Assembly: GCA_964467925.1 (NCBI GenBank) | Contig: CAYXSX010000001.1 | Location: 558,001 to 622,000, forward strand | DNA from: CAYXSX01 sp964467925 | Lineage (GTDB): Bacteria; Pseudomonadota; Alphaproteobacteria; Micavibrionales; Micavibrionaceae | Reading direction: 5' to 3' | Length of the DNA stretch: 64,000 bases | In this document: one piece after another, positions 26,330 to 35,437 of the stretch | Numbering within the stretch: the stretch's first letter is position 1 | Layout of the letters: every line of letters starts with the position of its first letter | Position numbers and translations under genes: made by a program | The notes under the pieces: model-generated | What the model saw: the letters and a program-made list of their open reading frames with translations, nothing else | Told to the model about the DNA's origin: nothing | The model's database searches: none

Positions 26330-27469
26330 TTAAACCGACAGACTGGCTTTGGAAACCCCGCCGCGCGATTTACGCCGCATCAGCGCCAGCACCATGCCCA
26401 TGGAGAACGATACGGATAAAAGTGACGATCCGCCATAACTTATGAAGGGCAGCGTCATACCCTTGGCGGGCAACAGGTTCAGGGCCGAGCCCATATGCAC
26501 AAAAGCCTGAAGCCCCAGCATGGAAAGAAGCCCCCCGGCGGCCAGCACGGTAAACAGATCGTCATAAACCATCAGCTTGTTAAACCCGCGCAAAAGGATA
26601 AAGGCAAATAGCGCGATAAGAATCAGGATAAAGATCAGGCCGAGTTCCTCCCCCGCCACAGAAAAAATAAAATCGGCATGCGCGTCGGGAAGGCTGTGCT
26701 TGACCACGCCCTGCCCCGGCCCGGCCCCTAAAAGCCCGCCGCTCTGGAAGGCCTCCAGCGATTTTTCGATCTGGTAATTATCACCGGAAGACGGGTCGAT
26801 AAAACGGTCGATACGGCTGCGGACGTGATTGAGTGAGAAATAGGCCCCCACCAAACCGCCCACGGCGGCCACGATGAGCCCGAAAACAAGGCGCAAGGGA
26901 AGGCCCGCCATAAAAATCTGCACCCCCCAGGCGAAAGATAAAACGAAGGTCATCCCGAAATCAGGCTGGAGCAGCAAGAGCGTGACCACGAGCACATAAA
27001 GTCCCGCCGTCACGTAATAACCGGGGAAGCTTCCGGTGGTTTTTTGCAAGGACATCAACCACGCCGCCATCACAAGAAAAAGCGGCTTGATAAATTCGCT
27101 GGGTTGGACGGAAAACCCTAAAAAGTGCAGCCAGCGCCGCGCGCCCTTGACCTCGAAGCCGATAAACAGCACCGCGATCATGGCGCAGATGGTTACAGCG
27201 AAAAGCACGCTCGCCACTCGCCTCACATAACGTTGGGAGAGCATCGAGGTGCCCAGCAAAAGCAACAAAGAGGGCAAAAGAAAAACCAGATGGCGCACAA
27301 GGAAATGATATTGCGGCGCGCCGATTGTATGGGCCACAGGCGGGCTGGCGGTGGTGACCAGAAGCACGCCGAACACCATCAAAATCAAAACGCAAGACAG
27401 CATGGGGCGGTCGACCGTCCACCACCATAAACCCAAAACCGATTGATCCGTGCGCGAGAAGAGTTTCAT
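26330..27469 (-). CDS. ftsW: Septal peptidoglycan polymerase FtsW
   Basis: SEDS-family glycosyltransferase that polymerises lipid II at the septum with FtsI. 379 residues with about ten membrane helices. Typical blocks are GARRWLHFLGFSVQPSEFIKPLFLVMAAW (~110-138), QPDFGMTFVLSFAWGVQIFMAG (~165), and the C-terminal PFISYGGSSLLSVSFSMGMVLAL (~337). It is separated from murD by a 273-base gap holding a D-type repeat, so ftsW-murG-murC-murB may form a separate transcript. Confidence 0.97.
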   Translation of the reverse strand: MKLFSRTDQSVLGLWWWTVDRPMLSCVLILMVFGVLLVTTASPPVAHTIGAPQYHFLVRHLVFLLPSLLLLLGTSMLSQRYVRRVASVLFAVTICAMIAVLFIGFEVKGARRWLHFLGFSVQPSEFIKPLFLVMAAWLMSLQKTTGSFPGYYVTAGLYVLVVTLLLLQPDFGMTFVLSFAWGVQIFMAGLPLRLVFGLIVAAVGGLVGAYFSLNHVRSRIDRFIDPSSGDNYQIEKSLEAFQSGGLLGAGPGQGVVKHSLPDAHADFIFSVAGEELGLIFILILIALFAFILLRGFNKLMVYDDLFTVLAAGGLLSMLGLQAFVHMGSALNLLPAKGMTLPFISYGGSSLLSVSFSMGMVLALMRRKSRGGVSKASLSV

Positions 27470-27591
27470 GAAAGGCCTAATGAAGGAATTGGCAACCCTG
27501 TAAGGCTACCCTCACCGCACCGCCCGCGCAAGCAGGAAGGTTTGGTAAAGTTGAAACGCAAAGGACGTAAAGAACGCCAAGCTTTTTAATT

Positions 27592-27706
27592 GTCATCCTG
27601 AGCGAAAGGCGCGACAGCGCCTGAAGTCGAAGGATCTCCTTCGTAAGTTTTGATATCCTTCCACTCTCCTGCTTCGCCAAGGCTTCGCAGGATCGGTCAG
27701 GATGAC
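27592..27706. repeat. Interspersed palindromic repeat, TCCTGAGCG type (copy D2)
   Basis: Near copy of 23523-23634: GTCATCCTGAGCG at the left, GGTCAGGATGAC at the right, GAAGGATCTCCTTCG and ATCCTTCCACTCTCCTGCTTCGCC inside. The upstream flank GAAACGCAAAGGACGTAAAGAACGCCAAG is also shared. It lies between murD and ftsW. Confidence 0.9.
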
Positions 27707-27742
27707 GAAAAAGGGGAATTCCAACTTCCAATCATCCAATCC

Positions 27743-29137
27743 CTACCCCTCCAGCGCGTTGACGAGATCGGTGAAACTATCCCCGCGGTGTTCGAAGGAG
27801 CGGAACTGATCGTAAGACGCCGCCGCGGGAGAGAGCAGCACCGAACCGCCCCCGCCCGGCTGGCCGCGTCCGGCTTGGGCCATGGAATGAGCCTCAAGTA
27901 GCGCGGTGCCGAGGTCGCCGGAAATATGGTGGGGTATTTGATGGTTTTCCATCCAGCCGGCAAAATCTTCCGCCGCTTCACCAATTAAAAACGCGTGTTT
28001 GATGCTGCCCGCATATTGTTCCAGCCCTGACAGACCGCCCTCTTTCGGGCGTCCGCCAACGATCCAGTAAATATTTTTGTGACAGGCCAGCGCCTTTCCG
28101 GCTGCCTCGGCATTGGTTGCCTTGCTGTCGTTAATATAAGCAACGCCGTTGATCACGCGCACGGGGAACTGACGGTGAGCAAGACCCGGATAGGATTTAA
28201 CCGCGTCCAGAATATCCTGCGGCGCTATATCGAAAAGCTTGGCCACGGCATAAGCAGCCGCCACGTTCTGATGATTATGAACGCCGTGCAGGGTGGTGAT
28301 GCTGTTGAGCGATCCTATTTCCTGCGGCTGTCCGACCGTGGCGTCATACAGAACGCTATCGGTCACAAAGATACCGTTTTCGCAATTATCACCAACACAA
28401 ACGGGAATAACGCGCCGCCCCTCTTGTGTCTTCAACCGCTCATAGATCGCGCGGCTTTGATCGTCGTTCACACCGATAACGGCCACGCCCTCGGGGTTGG
28501 CGAAAATCCGTTCCTTGATCGCCGCGTATTCCTTTACCGAGCCGTGACGGTCGATATGGTCGGGTGTTATATTTAAAAGCACACCGATATCGGGCGCGAA
28601 AGTAGGGCAAAGATCAATCTGGAAGGAGGAAAGCTCAATCACGAACGCGCCGTCCTTGGCGGGTTTTTTGGTATCGAGCACAGGCGTACCGATATTGCCG
28701 CCAAGCGCCACACTAACCCCGCAGGTTTTCAGAATATGAGATATAAGCGTAACGGTGGTCGATTTGCCGTTCGTGCCCGTGACGCCGATAGTTTTGCGTT
28801 TGTGATGCGTACGGTACAGAATTTCAACATCGCCGAGAATCTCGACCCCCTCCTGCCGCGCCGCCTTTACAGCCGGATGAGCGTTATCACCACGCAAGGG
28901 AACGCCGGGCGCGAGCACCAGCGCTGCGAATTTAACAATATTTTTTTCGTCCAGCGCGGCGAGTTTCGCCCCCGCCTCTTTCGCAGCCTTATGCGTTTCG
29001 GCGCGGTCATCCCATGCGGTCACGCTTGCCCCCGCAGCCGTAAGCGCGCGAATGCAAGACAGGCCCGAAGCGCCCAGCCCGAACACAGCGACAGGTTTAC
29101 CCCCAAGGGTTTTTACGTAGTTTTTTACGTCGATCAT
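27743..29137 (-). CDS. murD: UDP-N-acetylmuramoylalanine--D-glutamate ligase MurD
   Basis: Adds D-Glu to UDP-MurNAc-L-Ala. 464 residues. N-terminal Rossmann FGLGASGLSCIRALTAAGASVTAWDD (~19-44), P-loop GVTGTNGKSTTVTLI (~117), NITPDHIDRHGSVKEYAAIKERIF (~192), INDSKATNAEAAGKAL (~318), and the C-terminal LLSPAAASYDQFRSFEHRGDSF (~435). It lies 18 bases after mraY. Confidence 0.98.
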   Translation of the reverse strand: MIDVKNYVKTLGGKPVAVFGLGASGLSCIRALTAAGASVTAWDDRAETHKAAKEAGAKLAALDEKNIVKFAALVLAPGVPLRGDNAHPAVKAARQEGVEILGDVEILYRTHHKRKTIGVTGTNGKSTTVTLISHILKTCGVSVALGGNIGTPVLDTKKPAKDGAFVIELSSFQIDLCPTFAPDIGVLLNITPDHIDRHGSVKEYAAIKERIFANPEGVAVIGVNDDQSRAIYERLKTQEGRRVIPVCVGDNCENGIFVTDSVLYDATVGQPQEIGSLNSITTLHGVHNHQNVAAAYAVAKLFDIAPQDILDAVKSYPGLAHRQFPVRVINGVAYINDSKATNAEAAGKALACHKNIYWIVGGRPKEGGLSGLEQYAGSIKHAFLIGEAAEDFAGWMENHQIPHHISGDLGTALLEAHSMAQAGRGQPGGGGSVLLSPAAASYDQFRSFEHRGDSFTDLVNALEG

Positions 29138-29155
29138 GAAATCCTGATCCTAGCT

Positions 29156-30241
29156 CTAACGCAGTTTCAGCGTGGCCAGCCCCACCAGAGCCAGAATAAC
29201 GGCAATGATCCAGAACCTGATAACGATAGTCGGCTCGGACCAGCCCTTCTTTTCAAAATGGTGGTGCAGCGGCGCCATCGCAAAAACCCGCTTCCCGGTT
29301 AATTTGAAAGAAACTACCTGTACTATAACAGAAACGGTTTCCAGCACAAATAGCCCGCCGATAATCGCCAGCACCAGTTCGTGTTTGGTCATCACCGCAA
29401 TCGCGCCCAAAACGCCGCCCATGGCCAGCGAGCCGGTATCGCCCATGAATATCATGGCAGGCGGCGCATTAAACCACAGGAATCCCATGGCCCCGCCCAC
29501 CAGCGCACCGCAAAGAATCGCAAGCTCGCCCGTGCCCGGCACGTAAGGGATATTAAGATATTCGGCAAACACCGCGTTCCCCACGAGGTAGCTGATCAGG
29601 CCGAAACACGCCGCAGCAATCGCCACGGGCACGATGGCGAGCCCGTCCAGACCGTCTGTCAGGTTCACGGCATTGGAGGCGCCGATCATCACCAGAAGCG
29701 ACCAGGGAATGAAGAACCATGAAAGCTGGATGAAAAGCTGTTTGAAAAAGGGAATGGCAACGGAGGTATCAAGCGGCGTGGGCAGGGCAGCCATAACACC
29801 CCATGTGGCAATGCCGCCGATCATAATCTGGAACAGGATTTTAAGCTTGCCCGCCAGCCCTTTGGAATTACGCTTGGTGAGTTTAAGGTAATCATCGGCA
29901 AAACCGATAAGGCCGAAACCGACCATCACCAGTACGGCATGCCAGACCAGCGTATTGGACAGGTCCGCCCAAAGCAGCGTGGAGATGCTGACCGAGACAA
30001 GGATCATTAGTCCGCCCATGGTCGGCGTGCCCGCCTTTTCAAAATGGCTTTCGGGACCGTCTTTACGGATGGGCTGGCCTTCGCGCTGTACCGCGCGTAG
30101 CCAGCGGATCATCGGCGGGGCGATGACAAAGCAGATAAAAAGCGCGGTCATCACGGCGGCGCCCGTGCGGAAAGTGATATAACGGAAGAGGTTGAAAACG
30201 ATGAACTCGTCGCTTAGGGGGACCAGCAGATTATAAAGCAT
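29156..30241 (-). CDS. mraY: Phospho-N-acetylmuramoyl-pentapeptide transferase MraY
   Basis: Transfers phospho-MurNAc-pentapeptide to undecaprenyl phosphate, making lipid I. 361 residues, ten membrane helices. Signature blocks are EGQPIRKDGPESHFEKAGTPTMGGLMIL (~56-82), FADDYLKLTKRNSKGL (~114), NLTDGLDGLAIVP (~192) and the HHHFEKKGW loop (~327). The upstream neighbour is the unknown 142-residue gene, not murF. Confidence 0.98.
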   Translation of the reverse strand: MLYNLLVPLSDEFIVFNLFRYITFRTGAAVMTALFICFVIAPPMIRWLRAVQREGQPIRKDGPESHFEKAGTPTMGGLMILVSVSISTLLWADLSNTLVWHAVLVMVGFGLIGFADDYLKLTKRNSKGLAGKLKILFQIMIGGIATWGVMAALPTPLDTSVAIPFFKQLFIQLSWFFIPWSLLVMIGASNAVNLTDGLDGLAIVPVAIAAACFGLISYLVGNAVFAEYLNIPYVPGTGELAILCGALVGGAMGFLWFNAPPAMIFMGDTGSLAMGGVLGAIAVMTKHELVLAIIGGLFVLETVSVIVQVVSFKLTGKRVFAMAPLHHHFEKKGWSEPTIVIRFWIIAVILALVGLATLKLR

Positions 30242-30265
30242 ACCGTTTTCTTTCCTTTAAATTCC

Positions 30266-30694
30266 TCAAGCCTGTTTCATCAGGCGCAGCGTATGGCTTA
30301 ACTTTACGCGGTTTTCTTCATGATGGCGGAAGACCAGATAATCGCCGGGCGCCACCACGTCGGGAACGATTTCCCCGAGCCGGCGCGACGCAAAAACCGA
30401 GCGCATCGCCTCATATACGTTATCGACCGCATGGCTGTGGGCGGAGGTGTATACAAGGTTAAGGTTATCGACTCCTTTGGGAATAGACAACGCGGCCCCG
30501 GCACGTTTTTGCATTTCATACTCAGGAAAAGAAACGGTCTCGAGCACAGCCGTCTTTTTGCCGTTGCCAAGATCGATCATGTTCTTGACGCGGAAAATGC
30601 TGCCCGGCTTGCCGCGCGGAGCCTTGGGCGTCACGCGCACCATGGCCCTTCCGACCTTTAGCGACGACCATAAAGTGCGATTGTCTTTATTCAT
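30266..30694 (-). CDS. Unknown 142-aa protein in the murF slot
   Basis: I do not recognise this protein. The start is set at ATG 30694, which overlaps the murE stop by 8 bases (ATGAATAA), so it is translationally coupled to murE; the frame is open further up but only inside murE. The sequence is basic in its first 40 residues (SLKVGRAMVRVTPKAPRGKPGSIFRVKNM), has a middle part VLETVSFPEYEMQKRAGAALSIPKGVDNLNLVYTSAHSHAVDNVYEAM, and ends VAPGDYLVFRHHEENRVKLSHTLRLMKQA. No signal peptide, membrane helix or catalytic motif is evident. It sits between murE and mraY, exactly where murF normally lies, which suggests a wall-related role, but that is inference from place only. Confidence 0.8.
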   Translation of the reverse strand: MNKDNRTLWSSLKVGRAMVRVTPKAPRGKPGSIFRVKNMIDLGNGKKTAVLETVSFPEYEMQKRAGAALSIPKGVDNLNLVYTSAHSHAVDNVYEAMRSVFASRRLGEIVPDVVAPGDYLVFRHHEENRVKLSHTLRLMKQA

Positions 30695-32108
30695 TATTGT
30701 TTTCTCCTGCCGGGGTTTTTGAAAGTTTGCGGATGAACTCAGAAGCGACCTGCACGTCATCAAACGGGTCTGTGCGGTCTTTGAAAATCTGGCCCTGCTC
30801 GTGGCCCTTGCCCGCGATGGCCAGAACGTCGCCTTCACGCAAGCTGTTTATTGCTTCGCCAATGGCGCGGCGGCGGTCGCCGATTTCCTGCGCACCGGGT
30901 GCTCCGACCATGATCTCGGCACGAATAGCGGCGGGGTCTTCGCTGCGCGGATTGTCATCGGTCACGATGGCGACATCGGCAAGGCGCGCGGCGATCCCGC
31001 CCATTAACGGGCGCTTGCCCTTGTCCCGGTCCCCGCCGCAACCGAAGACGCAAAAGAGCCGACCCTTGGTATGAGGGCGCAGCGCGGCGAGAATGTTTTC
31101 CAACGCGTCGGGCGTATGAGCGTAATCGACATAAACGCCAGCTCCTTGGGGGTGGCCCGCAACAGGTTGCAGCCGCCCGCGCACACCTTCAAGATTTTGC
31201 AGGGCAGTAATAAGCTTTTCATTGCGCGTTTGATTATCGGGGTCCGCAGCCATCACAAGACCGAGCGCACAGAGCGCGTTCATCGTCTGGAATTTCCCCA
31301 CCAGCGGCAAAGTAAAGTCATAACGTTTACCGCCAAGCTCGAGCGCGATGTCCTGACCGTGACCCACGGGGTTTGCATGAAGAAGTTTGATCTCCTGCCC
31401 CGCCATGCCGTAGGAAATTTCATTCTTCCCCGAAGCCGCGTCATGCAGCATGGCATATTCCGGCACATCGGCATTAAGCACAGCCGTTCCGTCCGAAGAC
31501 AGCGCATCGGAAAACAGCAATGCCTTGGCCGCCAGATAAGATTCCAGCGTGCCGTGATAATCGAGGTGATCGCGCGAAAGATTGGTAAATCCGGCGGCAG
31601 AGATTTTTACCCCCGCAAGGCGGCATTGATCGAGACCGTGCGAGGAAGCCTCGAGCGCCAGATGGGTTACGCCGCGTGCCGCCATCGCCGCCAGTTCCTT
31701 ATGTAGGGAAACGCTATCAAGCGTGGTGAGCTTGCCGGACAGCGTGCCCATGCTTGCGGCCTTTTTCCCCAGCGCGCGCCAGAGCTGCTCGGTAAATGTT
31801 ACCACAGAAGTTTTGCCATTCGTGCCCGTCACGGCGGCAATCGTAGCGGGCTGAACCCCATAAAACTCTGCCGCGATCAGGCCGAGCCGGCGGCGCGGAT
31901 TTTCATCCTCGATCAGAACAACATCGTCACGAGAAATTTTCGTGCCCGTTTGCGCCAAAACTGCAACCGCGCCCTTATCAATCGCAGCATCTATAAAATC
32001 ACGCCCATCGACCTTTGCGCCCGGAAGCGCGGCGAATAAAAACCCGGCCTCGACCTGACGGCTGTCGGTCGTAATACCCTTGAGCGATTTCACATCAATA
32101 GCTGGCAT
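30687..32108 (-). CDS. murE: UDP-MurNAc-L-alanyl-D-glutamate--2,6-diaminopimelate ligase MurE
   Basis: Adds the third residue of the stem peptide. 473 residues. N-terminal GITTDSRQVEAGFLFAALPG, P-loop TGTNGKTSVVTFTEQL (~95), DHLDYHGTLESYLAAK (~180), and the motif DNPRSEDP (~388), which marks meso-diaminopimelate specificity, as against lysine. The C-terminus has GKGHEQGQI. It overlaps ftsI by 14 bases upstream and the unknown gene by 8 bases downstream. Confidence 0.98.
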   Translation of the reverse strand: MPAIDVKSLKGITTDSRQVEAGFLFAALPGAKVDGRDFIDAAIDKGAVAVLAQTGTKISRDDVVLIEDENPRRRLGLIAAEFYGVQPATIAAVTGTNGKTSVVTFTEQLWRALGKKAASMGTLSGKLTTLDSVSLHKELAAMAARGVTHLALEASSHGLDQCRLAGVKISAAGFTNLSRDHLDYHGTLESYLAAKALLFSDALSSDGTAVLNADVPEYAMLHDAASGKNEISYGMAGQEIKLLHANPVGHGQDIALELGGKRYDFTLPLVGKFQTMNALCALGLVMAADPDNQTRNEKLITALQNLEGVRGRLQPVAGHPQGAGVYVDYAHTPDALENILAALRPHTKGRLFCVFGCGGDRDKGKRPLMGGIAARLADVAIVTDDNPRSEDPAAIRAEIMVGAPGAQEIGDRRRAIGEAINSLREGDVLAIAGKGHEQGQIFKDRTDPFDDVQVASEFIRKLSKTPAGENNNE

Positions 32109-33852
32109 TCACAGCCCCTGCTTTTTTGTTATGCTTCAGGTTTTCACGATCTTCCGCGCTCATCACATATTGCTTGAGCGACGCACCGAGCTCGTCGGAA
32201 GGGGCAAGTTTTTTCACCGGGATGCCGAGAATGGAACCCATCGCCGAAATCACGTTGGCCACAGCGGGTGCGGCAACCCATCCGGCGGTCGCATAGCCGT
32301 AGCTTTTCTTGTTACCCTTGGGCTCATCCACCATCACCATCACGACATAACGCGGCGCCTCAGCCGGGAAGACAGCGACGAATGAGGAGATCAAACGGTC
32401 ATGATCGTAACCGCGCGCGCTGCTTTTTTCCGCCGTTCCTGTTTTGCCGCCCACGCGGTAACCCGGCACATCGGCTTTCGAGCCCGTCCCGTCGGTAACG
32501 ACAAGGCGCATAAGCTGGCGGATACGGTGCGATGTTTTTTCAGATACAATACGTAGCGTTTTATTTTTTTCACCGTAGACTACGCCGCTTTCGGGCGGAA
32601 GCTTCACCAGCTTTGGCTTGACCAGATACCCGCCATTGACGATTGAGGCCACCGCCGCCGTCATTTGTAGCGGCGTGGTGGCAAGACCGTGCCCGTAAGA
32701 TGCGGTCAGCGTATGCACATCACCCCAAGGATCGGGCACGAGAGGCGTCCCGGCCTCGGCGATATCCCAATCAAGCTTACGCAGCAGACCGAGATCGTCA
32801 TAGAAATCACGAAGGGCTTGCGTTCCCACCATCTCGCCCATACGTGCCGCGCCGATATTGGAGGAATACATGAACACTTCCGGCAAGGTCAGGACGCGGT
32901 CTTCGGCATGAAAATCGTTAATCGTGAAACGCCCGATCGTGATCGGTTCGCGCACGTCGAAGGTGCTGTTCATCGGCAGATTGTGAATGTCCAGCACGGC
33001 GGCAGTTGAGAAAATTTTAAACAAAGAGCCAAGCTCGTAAACGCCGAGGCTCAAACGGTTAAAGCGCTGAAAATCCGTCGCATCGCCTGCGGCCAGAGGC
33101 TCGAAATCGGGAAGGGAAACGCCGGCCAGAACATCGCCAGTGGCAACATCCATGATCAGACCTGCCCCCGCTTTGGCTTCGAATTGCAACATGGCGTTGA
33201 GCGTTTCCCGCCGCAGAACATGTTGCAGGCGGATATCGAGGGTCAGATCAAGGTCCTGCCCTAAAGAAAGAATGTCGTTAAAGCTACGCTCCACCCCCGC
33301 AAGGCCGCGGTTATCGACGCTGGTGTAACCCAAAAGATGCGCGGTCAACGCGCCTTGCGGATAGATGCGTTTATATTCGTTTTGAAATTCCAGCCCCGGC
33401 TCTCCAAGTTCCAGCACTTTGAACTGCTCGTCCGGCGTCAGGTTACGCTTGAGCCAGACAAAGCGTGCGTTTGTCTGTAGACGTTTCAGAAGAGCGCCGT
33501 AACTTTCGCCCGGTAAAATCGTACTTAAACGCTGCGCCACTCCTTGCGGATCCTTGACCAGTTTCGGGTCGGCGTAAAGCGAAGCCGTTTGGAGGGTCGT
33601 AGCCAGCAACGTGCCCTCTCGGTCATACACATCGCCGCGGCGAATATTTTCTCCGGCCGCATTTTGCGAAAGCCGTAAATGCGCGCCCGGTTCCTGCACC
33701 AGCGCCAGATCGACCGCGCGCGCCGCAACCAGCATAAAGAGCAGTGCGAAGAACGCGCTGACCAGCACGAGACGCCCGCGCGCCAGATCGAAAACCGTAC
33801 CGCGTTCCCCTTCGATTTTTAGCGCACCGCCGCGCAAATGCTTATTGAACAT
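32095..33852 (-). CDS. ftsI: Septal transpeptidase FtsI (PBP3)
   Basis: Class B penicillin-binding protein cross-linking septal peptidoglycan. 585 residues: cytoplasmic tail, one membrane helix (~30-50), a dimerisation domain, then the transpeptidase with SxxK in YELGSLFKIFS (~275), SxN in MYSSNIGAARMG (~330) and KTG in VGGKTGTAEKSS (~475). It overlaps ftsL by 11 bases and murE by 14, in line with coupled translation of the divisome genes. Confidence 0.97.
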   Translation of the reverse strand: MFNKHLRGGALKIEGERGTVFDLARGRLVLVSAFFALLFMLVAARAVDLALVQEPGAHLRLSQNAAGENIRRGDVYDREGTLLATTLQTASLYADPKLVKDPQGVAQRLSTILPGESYGALLKRLQTNARFVWLKRNLTPDEQFKVLELGEPGLEFQNEYKRIYPQGALTAHLLGYTSVDNRGLAGVERSFNDILSLGQDLDLTLDIRLQHVLRRETLNAMLQFEAKAGAGLIMDVATGDVLAGVSLPDFEPLAAGDATDFQRFNRLSLGVYELGSLFKIFSTAAVLDIHNLPMNSTFDVREPITIGRFTINDFHAEDRVLTLPEVFMYSSNIGAARMGEMVGTQALRDFYDDLGLLRKLDWDIAEAGTPLVPDPWGDVHTLTASYGHGLATTPLQMTAAVASIVNGGYLVKPKLVKLPPESGVVYGEKNKTLRIVSEKTSHRIRQLMRLVVTDGTGSKADVPGYRVGGKTGTAEKSSARGYDHDRLISSFVAVFPAEAPRYVVMVMVDEPKGNKKSYGYATAGWVAAPAVANVISAMGSILGIPVKKLAPSDELGASLKQYVMSAEDRENLKHNKKAGAVNASY

Positions 33853-34291
33853 CCGCGCCTCCTGTCAGTTCTTCCAGAACGTTTTGGAATTTACGTTGCG
33901 GCTTGGCGAGCGAAGCAGGCTTGCGCGGAGGGATAACGGCGGGCGGGGGAGCGGGCGTTACGGCCCGCACGGAAACGGGAAGCGCTTTTTCTTCTTCCTC
34001 AACAAGAGGAGCGGCCCGCATAGCGGCAGCATCGGAAACGTTCTGAGCTGCCTGCGGCGGGACAAGATCGAGATATTGTTTTGCCAGAGCCTCCAGATGA
34101 TCGGGGCGGTTGACATACGCCCATTCAGCGCGAAGGACGCGCAAGGATTCTTCTTCCGCCGCCATGACACTGCGTAAATTATGAAGCTCAGTTTCCTTGC
34201 GCTCGACATTTTGCGAGGTCACAAGAAGCATGCCGCCCGACAGCGCCGCAAGACCAAATATTAGCAGATATTTGCGCCAAAATTTTTTCAT
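33842..34291 (-). CDS. ftsL: Cell division protein FtsL
   Basis: Short bitopic divisome protein, 149 residues. A basic tail MKKFWRKY is followed by one membrane helix (~8-25) and a periplasmic coiled coil (SQNVERKETELHNLRSVMAAEEESLRVLRAEWAYVNRPDHLEALA), the FtsL pattern ending in the AYVNRPDHLE block seen in alphaproteobacterial members. The C-terminal half is Pro/Ala-rich. It is assigned by place (rsmH-ftsL-ftsI), topology and this motif, since FtsL sequences vary widely. Confidence 0.9.
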   Translation of the reverse strand: MKKFWRKYLLIFGLAALSGGMLLVTSQNVERKETELHNLRSVMAAEEESLRVLRAEWAYVNRPDHLEALAKQYLDLVPPQAAQNVSDAAAMRAAPLVEEEEKALPVSVRAVTPAPPPAVIPPRKPASLAKPQRKFQNVLEELTGGADVQ

Positions 34292-35232
34292 GCCGCTTCT
34301 GCCATGTACCGGGCGGCGCGTAATTTTGCCGAGCGCGAGCGGGGGTTTTCGGACAGCTCTTTTTGTGTGGGCAGCACTGCCTTTTTGGTCAGGATTTCAA
34401 AACTCGCCGTTTTCGCCGGAGCGATTTCGGGCGCATGACGCGAACCGCCCGCTGCCTTTCCCGCAGCGGCGCGGAAGAAATCCTTCACGATGCGGTCTTC
34501 CAGCGAATGGAAGCTGACCACAACCATGCGCCCGCCGGGTTCAAGAATATGCTCTGCGCTTTCTAGTGCCCGTTCCAGCTCGCCAAGCTCGTCATTTACC
34601 GCGATACGCAGCGCCTGAAACGTGCGCGTAGCGGGGTCGATACCGTCTTTGGAGCGCGGCACACAGGAACGCACGACATCGGCAAGCTGGCCGGTTGTTT
34701 GAAATTTTTCTTCCGCGCGGCGCTCGACGATCACCTTGGCAATGCGGCGCGAAAGACGCTCCTCACCGTATTTGAAAATAATATCGGCAAGCTCGCCTTC
34801 TTCGGTTGAGTTCACAATATCGGCGGCGCTCGGCCCTGCACTCTGGTCCATACGCATATCGAGCGGGCCGTCCTTCTGGAAGGAAAAACCGCGCCCGCCC
34901 TCATCGATTTGCATGGAAGAAACACCGACATCCAGAACGAAACCATCGACCTTTTTAAACCCCGCCGCGCCGAGCAAATCCCGCACATCGCCGAAACAGC
35001 CGTGAATGAATTGTAGTCTTTGGCCGTATTTTTTCTGCAGCGCGCCCGCGCGCGATTTCGCCGCCACATCGCGGTCAATAGCCACCACGGTGCAATCGGG
35101 AGCAGCATCGAGAATGGCGGAAGTATAGCCGCCCGCACCGAATGTGCCATCCACATACACGCCGGAACCTGAGGGCTGGAGAAATTCCAGCACCTCCGGC
35201 AACATCACCGGATAGTGGGGGCTTGCGGTCAT
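34288..35232 (-). CDS. rsmH: 16S rRNA (cytosine(1402)-N(4))-methyltransferase RsmH (MraW)
   Basis: SAM-dependent methylase of C1402 in 16S rRNA and first gene of this dcw cluster. I place the start at ATG 35232 (MTASPHYPVMLPEV), with AAAGGTG at good spacing; an in-frame GTG at 35244 has no ribosome site. 314 residues: HYPVMLPEVLEFL, SAM-binding DGTFGAGGYTSAIL (~28-41), VLDVGVSSMQIDEGGRGFSF (~100), GEERLSRRIAKVIVERR (~150), and VVSFHSLEDRIVKDFF (~255). It overlaps ftsL by 4 bases. The usual upstream mraZ is absent. Confidence 0.97.
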   Translation of the reverse strand: MTASPHYPVMLPEVLEFLQPSGSGVYVDGTFGAGGYTSAILDAAPDCTVVAIDRDVAAKSRAGALQKKYGQRLQFIHGCFGDVRDLLGAAGFKKVDGFVLDVGVSSMQIDEGGRGFSFQKDGPLDMRMDQSAGPSAADIVNSTEEGELADIIFKYGEERLSRRIAKVIVERRAEEKFQTTGQLADVVRSCVPRSKDGIDPATRTFQALRIAVNDELGELERALESAEHILEPGGRMVVVSFHSLEDRIVKDFFRAAAGKAAGGSRHAPEIAPAKTASFEILTKKAVLPTQKELSENPRSRSAKLRAARYMAEAA

Positions 35233-35320
35233 ATTTTTAAACACCTTTGCCGAAAATTTAGCAAAAACAAAGAATTAAACGAATGTTCTGAGTTCAGAGC
35301 TGAACTATGCCATATATTAT

Positions 35321-35398
35321 GAGTCCATGCGAATCGGCGGTCAAGAATCGGAGGAGTCAACCGATTCGCTTACACACAGGAAATTTATGCGCAGATTC
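35321..35398. promoter_or_regulatory. Cluster of six GANTC sites upstream of the dcw operon
   Basis: GANTC pentamers start at 35321, 35331, 35345, 35354, 35363 and 35394, six in 78 bases. The left four lie within or beside an inverted repeat, GCGAATCGG (35329-35337) against CCGATTCGC (35361-35369). The site is between rsmH (minus, start 35232) and the rnpB terminator (35438-35471), where the dcw promoter should be. Methylation-sensitive control by a CcrM-type enzyme is the likely reading. No mraZ-type binding repeat (TGGGN) array was seen. Confidence 0.55.
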
Positions 35399-35437
35399 GT
35401 TTCGCTGTGGGTAAGGATAAATTAGGGCGAAAATGAG

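Noticed and set aside
30695..30838. Longer start for the 142-aa gene between murE and mraY
   Set aside because: The extra 48 residues overlap the end of murE and look like frame shadow; ATG 30694 gives the classic stop/start overlap.
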